NCBI RefSeq assembly: GCF_007713685.1
Contig: NZ_VMRJ01000003.1
Coordinates: 612,654 to 676,653 of the forward strand
Source: Hymenobacter setariae
GTDB lineage: Bacteria > Bacteroidota > Bacteroidia > Cytophagales > Hymenobacteraceae
Reading direction: 5' to 3'
DNA length: 64,000 nucleotides
Both the position numbers and the translations under genes were made by a program. How positions within the stretch are numbered: the first letter of the stretch is position 1; each line of letters begins with the position of its first letter. Shown here in pieces: positions 59,816-64,000 of the stretch. The notes beneath the pieces are model-generated. The model was not told where the DNA came from and did not search any database. It saw only the letters and a list, made by a program, of their open reading frames with translations.

Positions 59816-61282
59816 GTGAAAAATAGTTACCTACTTGCTATTCTATTGTGGTGGGGTGCTTTAGTACCAAGCAGCTGGGCACAAAGCGCAGTTGCTAGTG
59901 CGAGTACGGCTACGCCGCCTGGGGCTGCTTTAGCCTCTAGTGCTACCCCGCCGCTCGAAGGCTTGTGGCAAGGGCAGCTGTCACTGCCTGGTGGTGCCCT
60001 AGGGTTGACAGTGAGCGTAATAGCGCTAACTGGTGGCCAGTATTTTGCGGCGCTCGACGTGCCCATGCAGAAGCTAAGTCGGGTGCCAGCCGAGCTGCAA
60101 CTGGTGCCCGGTACCGATTCGGTGCGGGTGCTGCTGCCGCAGTTGGGAAGCCGTCTGCTCGCCCGCCTTGACTCTGGCAATTTGCTGCTGCGCGGCACCT
60201 GGACGCAGCCGGGCCTACACACCTCATTGGTGCTGCGCCACGCGCCACTGCCTGCTGCTGCCAGCACCGTCACGTCGCTGAGCCGGCCTTACCGCGAAGA
60301 AAAAGTAATATTTTCAAATTTCGCAGCGCGACTGAGGTTGGCCGGCTCGCTCACGGTGCCAGCGGGCGCGGGGCCCTTCCCGGCAGTAGTGTTACTATCG
60401 GACCTAGGGGCGCAAGACCGAGATGGCCGCCCCGCCGACCAGTCGGAGCCAACTACTTACCCACTGCTAAGCTTACTCGCCGATTATCTCACCCGCCACG
60501 GCATAGCCGTGCTGCGCCTCGACGACCGAGGCATGGGCCAATCGGAAGGTCACAACGCTACCACCACCACTACGCAGCGCGTGGGCGACGCCCAGGCAGC
60601 GCTCAATTACCTACGCACGCGGCCCGAGGTGGACTTGCTGCACCTCGGGCTTATTGGGCACGGGGAGGGCGCCAATGTGGCGCTGCTAGCAGCTGCGCAG
60701 CCACTGCCCCCGGCATTTGTGGTAAGCCTAGCGGGCTATGGGCAGCCTGGGCTGGCTACGCTGCTGACGCAGCAGGCCGCGGCTCTGCGCGCCCTTAAGC
60801 TGTCGCCTAGCGAGTTGGCTATTCGCCTGCGCCGCCAGGCCACGCTGGCTGAGCTAGTGCGTTATTCTACCAACCTAGGGCAGACACAAGCTATGGTAGC
60901 CAACCTCCTGCGTCAAGACGAGCCAAGCCTGCTGCCAGAGGTAGCGCAGTTGCGCGCCGCTGCGCACCTGATGCCCTGGCACCGCGCCTTTCTCACGTTT
61001 GACCCCTTGGCCGGGCTGCAGGCTGTGCAAGTGCCCGTGCTGCTGCTGAGCGGCCTTGCCGATGAGCAGGCGCCGCCAGCCGAGCACCAAGCGGTGCTCG
61101 AGAAAGAGTTGCGCGCCAGCGGCAACCGTACCGTGAGCAGCCAGCGGCTGCCGGGCGTCAATCATTGGCTGCAGCCCCCGCCTACGCAGTGGATAGTGCT
61201 CGATGGCGAGCCACGGCCCATTGTGGCGCCCGCCCTGCTCGAAACGCTGCGGCTGTGGCTAGTGGCACAAGCACGCAACTAA
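59816..61282 (+). CDS. Secreted alpha/beta hydrolase paralog lacking the nucleophilic Ser (GHGEGA)
   Basis: The start is GTG 59816, giving signal VKNSYLLAILLWWGALVPSSWA/Q. The 488-residue protein parallels the one at 56127 along its whole length: an N-terminal beta domain (LEGLWQGQLSLPGGALGL), EEKVIFSNFAARLRLAGSLT, RLDDRGMGQSEG and LGLIGHGEGANVALLAA. Codon 283 at the nucleophile position is GGG (Gly), again in place of Ser. The acid (SGLADEQAPP) and His (GVNHWLQ) motifs persist. The two copies bracket the OmpA and CarboxypepD genes, so they derive from an old duplication. Enzyme activity is doubtful. Confidence 0.85.
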   Translation: MKNSYLLAILLWWGALVPSSWAQSAVASASTATPPGAALASSATPPLEGLWQGQLSLPGGALGLTVSVIALTGGQYFAALDVPMQKLSRVPAELQLVPGTDSVRVLLPQLGSRLLARLDSGNLLLRGTWTQPGLHTSLVLRHAPLPAAASTVTSLSRPYREEKVIFSNFAARLRLAGSLTVPAGAGPFPAVVLLSDLGAQDRDGRPADQSEPTTYPLLSLLADYLTRHGIAVLRLDDRGMGQSEGHNATTTTTQRVGDAQAALNYLRTRPEVDLLHLGLIGHGEGANVALLAAAQPLPPAFVVSLAGYGQPGLATLLTQQAAALRALKLSPSELAIRLRRQATLAELVRYSTNLGQTQAMVANLLRQDEPSLLPEVAQLRAAAHLMPWHRAFLTFDPLAGLQAVQVPVLLLSGLADEQAPPAEHQAVLEKELRASGNRTVSSQRLPGVNHWLQPPPTQWIVLDGEPRPIVAPALLETLRLWLVAQARN

Positions 61283-61287
61283 GCGGC

Positions 61288-61312
61288 GAGCGGGCAGCCC
61301 TAGGGCCCGCTC
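61288..61312 (+). terminator. Short hairpin after the second hydrolase gene
   Basis: GAGCGGGC / GCCCGCTC stem around AGCCCTAGG directly after the stop codon, followed by a weak T-rich stretch. Confidence 0.45.
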
Positions 61313-61446
61313 TTCAACTTTACTAGGTGAGCTAGCTGGTAGAATGGCGCGGCAGCACGTTCTTCGCCTTGCCAATGCGTGTGCTGGGCGATGTCCTCCT
61401 CGGCCGCCGCACCGCGCAGTTGTTCTTCACCCATAGCTCTTGCGAA

Positions 61447-62826
61447 ATGTCCGCGCTCTACAACTTCGACTTGCTGGTGGCCGGTCCGCTGTGCATGCTG
61501 ATAGTGCTGGTCCTGCGGCGGTTCTTCGACCTAGCCGAGCGGCTGCCGCGTTGGAACCGAGTGTTGTCGTGGGTGTGGGCACCTGCTCTGTTTGGCTTTG
61601 GGATAACGGCGGTGTTTCGCTACCGCAATCCTCTGCTCGACGATGCTTACATGCTGGGGGTGTATGCGCTGGTGGTAGTTACGCTGCTGCTGTTGTGGAG
61701 CTACCGCCCGGCTCGGCTCGTGCTGCTGGCCTTGGCCCCGCTGCTGCTGCACCGGCTCATCAAGTTTGGGCTAGACCTAGGCGACTTGCGCTTGCTGGCA
61801 CCATATGCCAGTATTTTTACGAGCCTGGGCAAGTTTACCACCTTGTGGCTCATCGGCTTGGTACTAGTAGCCCGCTCCCAAAAACGCAACCTCGCCAAAG
61901 AGCAGCAGCAACGCCAAGAAGAAGAACAGGCCCGCCAGCTCATCGCGACCCAAAACGCAGAGTTGGAACGACTAGTAGCCGAGCGCTCGGCTACTCTTAC
62001 GCAGCAGGCCGCCACCCTGCAGCAGGCGCTAGAAGAGCTGCAAATGACGCAGAGCCAGCTGATACAGGCCGAGAAGATGGCCAGCCTGGGCGAGCTCACG
62101 GCGGGTATCGCCCACGAGATTCAGAACCCGCTCAACTTCGTCAATAACTTCGCCGAGGTATCGGCTGAGCTGCTCGAAGAGCTAGCCGAAGAGCAAACCA
62201 AGCCTGCACCCGATACTGAGCTCGAGTTGGAATTATTGGCCGACCTGACGCAAAACCTACAAAAGATAACGCAGCATGGGCAGCGAGCAGCGAGCATCGT
62301 GCGAGGCATGCTCGAGCACTCGCGCGCCAGCACCGGCGAGCGCAGCCTGACCGACCTGAACGCGCTCTGCGATGAGTACCTGCGCCTGGCCTACCACGGG
62401 CTGCGGGCCAAAGACAAAAGCTTCAACGCCACGCTGCACACCGACTTTGCCCCCGTGCTGCCGCTGGTCGAGGCCGTGAGCCAGGACGTGGGCCGGGTGC
62501 TGCTCAACCTGTTTACCAACGCCTTCTACGCCGTGCGCCAGCGCCAGCAGGCGGGCGAGGCGGGCTACGCGCCCAGCGTGGGCGTGCGCACCCGGCGGGT
62601 GGGGGACGAGGTAGAGGTCAGCGTGCAAGACAACGGTACGGGCATCGCCGAGGCCGTGCGCCAGAAGATATTCCAGCCCTTCTTCACCACCAAGCCCGCC
62701 GGCGAGGGCACGGGCCTGGGCCTCTCGCTGGCCCATGACATCATCACCCAAGGCCACGGCGGCAGCCTCACCGTGACGAGCCAGGAAGGGCAAGGCGCCA
62801 AGTTTACGGTGCGCCTGCCTATTTAG
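61447..62826 (+). CDS. Membrane-bound sensor histidine kinase, tandem copy 1
   Basis: ATG 61447 (MSALYNFDLLVAGPLCMLI) is preferred over the upstream 61369, which adds residues with no role. An N-terminal five-to-six-helix membrane sensor (about 10-150) carries no recognised ligand domain. A coiled-coil of Gln/Glu-rich helix (about 155-215) leads into DHp motif GELTAGIAHEIQNPLNF (His about 225). The ATPase core has LLNLFTNAFYAV, DNGTGIAEAV and GEGTGLGLSLAHDI. Such NtrB/ArcB-like orphan kinases abound in this phylum. It is followed at 42 bp by a second kinase with an identical catalytic segment. Confidence 0.88.
   Translation: MSALYNFDLLVAGPLCMLIVLVLRRFFDLAERLPRWNRVLSWVWAPALFGFGITAVFRYRNPLLDDAYMLGVYALVVVTLLLLWSYRPARLVLLALAPLLLHRLIKFGLDLGDLRLLAPYASIFTSLGKFTTLWLIGLVLVARSQKRNLAKEQQQRQEEEQARQLIATQNAELERLVAERSATLTQQAATLQQALEELQMTQSQLIQAEKMASLGELTAGIAHEIQNPLNFVNNFAEVSAELLEELAEEQTKPAPDTELELELLADLTQNLQKITQHGQRAASIVRGMLEHSRASTGERSLTDLNALCDEYLRLAYHGLRAKDKSFNATLHTDFAPVLPLVEAVSQDVGRVLLNLFTNAFYAVRQRQQAGEAGYAPSVGVRTRRVGDEVEVSVQDNGTGIAEAVRQKIFQPFFTTKPAGEGTGLGLSLAHDIITQGHGGSLTVTSQEGQGAKFTVRLPI
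62262..62574 (+). repeat. 313-bp segment identical to 63687-63999 (kinase gene duplication)
   Basis: Base-by-base comparison shows no difference until the window end; the next base differs (A at 62575 versus C at 64000). It covers the dimerisation-to-ATPase linker and the start of the ATPase domain. The flanking DNA is only similar, so this looks like gene conversion or a very recent partial copy. Confidence 0.9.
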
Positions 62827-62868
62827 GGTAGTGGCATGCTAGTGAAAAACACGTTGCTATAGCAGAAA

Positions 62869-64000
62869 ATGGAAGACGACGGCCTCTTGCTCGGTACTCC
62901 GGTAGCCATCCTGGCTTTGTGGATGCTGCGGCGGTTTTTAGACATCCCTATGCGGCTGCCAGCACTAGACCGGCGCCTGGCCCGGTTCTGGATTCCGGCA
63001 GCCGTAGTGTGGGTAAGCTATTTGCTATTTGGTGAGAAGCTGCACCTCGACGGCGACCTGATAGACGACGTTTTTATTCTAGTAGTAATCGCGCAGCTCA
63101 TGCAAGTGGTGTGGCAACTGCGTGACTACCCCCCGGCGCGCACAGTAGCATTGGCATTAGCGCCGTACGCGGCTACACTGCTGCTGGCAGTAGTGTGGCG
63201 CCAGCTGGCCCCTAGGTCGTTTAAAGAGTACAATGATGGTATCGACATGGTCGGCACCTTCGTGTTTTTTTGGATGGTAGGGCTCTTTTGGGTGGCGCGC
63301 AGCCAAAAGAAGCGGTTGGCCATTGAGCAGCAGCGCCGGGCCGAGGAAGAGCAGGCCCAGCAGCGTATCGTGGCCCGCAATGCCGAGCTAGAGCAACTGG
63401 TGCTGGCCCGCACGGCTGCCCTGCGGCAGCAAACGCAGGAGCTACAGCAGGCGCTAGAAGAGCTGCAAACGACGCAGAGCCAGCTGATACAGGCCGAGAA
63501 GATGGCCAGCCTGGGCGAGCTCACGGCGGGCATTGCTCACGAGATTCAGAACCCGCTCAACTTCGTCAACAACTTCGCCGAGGTCAGTAGTGAGCTGGCC
63601 CAAGAACTGGCCCTAGAGCGCAACCGGCCCACCCGAGACTTACCGCTCGAAGCCGAACTGCTAGGTGATTTAAAGCAGAACATGCTAAAGATAACGCAGC
63701 ATGGGCAGCGAGCAGCGAGCATCGTGCGAGGCATGCTCGAGCACTCGCGCGCCAGCACCGGCGAGCGCAGCCTGACCGACCTGAACGCGCTCTGCGATGA
63801 GTACCTGCGCCTGGCCTACCACGGGCTGCGGGCCAAAGACAAAAGCTTCAACGCCACGCTGCACACCGACTTTGCCCCCGTGCTGCCGCTGGTCGAGGCC
63901 GTGAGCCAGGACGTGGGCCGGGTGCTGCTCAACCTGTTTACCAACGCCTTCTACGCCGTGCGCCAGCGCCAGCAGGCGGGCGAGGCGGGCTACGCGCCCC
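62869..64000 (+). CDS. Membrane-bound sensor histidine kinase, tandem copy 2 (3' end outside window)
   Basis: ATG 62869 opens a frame that runs off the window without a stop (377 codons seen). The N-terminus (EDDGLLLGTPVAILALWML...) is again multi-helix but unlike copy 1. The coiled coil and DHp (GELTAGIAHEIQNPLNF) are nearly the same, and from 63687 to 63999 the DNA is identical to 62262-62574, including all silent positions. The two kinases therefore have different sensors and one shared core. Neither has a response regulator next to it in the window. Confidence 0.88.
   Translation, partial: MEDDGLLLGTPVAILALWMLRRFLDIPMRLPALDRRLARFWIPAAVVWVSYLLFGEKLHLDGDLIDDVFILVVIAQLMQVVWQLRDYPPARTVALALAPYAATLLLAVVWRQLAPRSFKEYNDGIDMVGTFVFFWMVGLFWVARSQKKRLAIEQQRRAEEEQAQQRIVARNAELEQLVLARTAALRQQTQELQQALEELQTTQSQLIQAEKMASLGELTAGIAHEIQNPLNFVNNFAEVSSELAQELALERNRPTRDLPLEAELLGDLKQNMLKITQHGQRAASIVRGMLEHSRASTGERSLTDLNALCDEYLRLAYHGLRAKDKSFNATLHTDFAPVLPLVEAVSQDVGRVLLNLFTNAFYAVRQRQQAGEAGYAP
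63687..63999 (+). repeat. 313-bp segment identical to 62262-62574
   Basis: Second member of the direct repeat pair described at 62262; spacing between copies is 1425 bp. Confidence 0.9.

Noticed and set aside
1..64000. tRNA, rRNA, CRISPR array or intact insertion sequence
   Set aside because: No GGTTCRANYCC-type arms in a cloverleaf, no regularly spaced repeats, and no transposase or integrase text were found by reading; a covariance-model scan would be decisive.

Overview
The window looks like chromosomal DNA of a Hymenobacter-like bacterium (Bacteroidota, Cytophagales). The evidence is a high G+C content by eye, TAnnTTTG-type Bacteroidota promoter boxes, a short primary sigma factor, a fused MurF-alanine racemase, and GWxTD, DUF4834, DUF5686, YfhO and TlpA/DUF4369 proteins. 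No rRNA, tRNA, CRISPR array, phage module or intact insertion sequence was seen. The window opens inside a secreted S8/S53-like peptidase gene and closes inside a sensor histidine kinase gene.

Layout. 1-7.2 kb: secreted peptidase, bacilliredoxin, OmpA protein, esterase, HExxH metallopeptidase and a TlpA-like lipoprotein. 7.2-18 kb: decayed FAD monooxygenase fragment, six-hairpin glycosidase, Crp-like regulator, small hydrolase, rpoD, an HxlR/SDR/SnoaL divergent cluster and two more TlpA-like proteins. 18-27.4 kb: bile-acid-symporter-like carrier, then a heavy-metal efflux locus (response regulator, kinase, TolC, adaptor, CzcA) with an 11-bp periodic operator upstream of both of its transcription units. 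27.5-36.6 kb: broken TetR gene, recQ, a run of sugar-phosphate/GDP-mannose/glycosyltransferase genes, rlmB, GWxTD and DUF4834. 36.6-45.8 kb: small secreted proteins, a 3-keto-glycoside-type locus (two Gfo/Idh/MocA oxidoreductases and a double-domain DUF1080 protein), a DUF5686 outer-membrane protein and a DMT exporter. 45.9-55.4 kb: recX, a small unknown gene, DUF4230, a PLP enzyme, YfhO, an endonuclease/phosphatase-fold enzyme and murF-alr. 55.4-64 kb: an AT-rich gap, two paralogous alpha/beta hydrolases that both have glycine where the nucleophilic serine should be, an OmpA lipoprotein, a CarboxypepD-like protein, and two tandem histidine kinases sharing a 313-bp perfectly identical kinase segment.

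The most unusual genome-scale signal is the palindrome CCTAGG. It occurs roughly ten times more often than base composition predicts in the stretches I counted, and in coding sequence it is almost always placed as xxC-CTA-GGx (Leu-Gly). This points to selection on the DNA word rather than on the protein. Several families of long intergenic palindromes (REP-like and terminator-like) are also present. Together with a broken TetR gene, a truncated TetX-like remnant and a 126-bp dispersed repeat, they mark the accessory spots.
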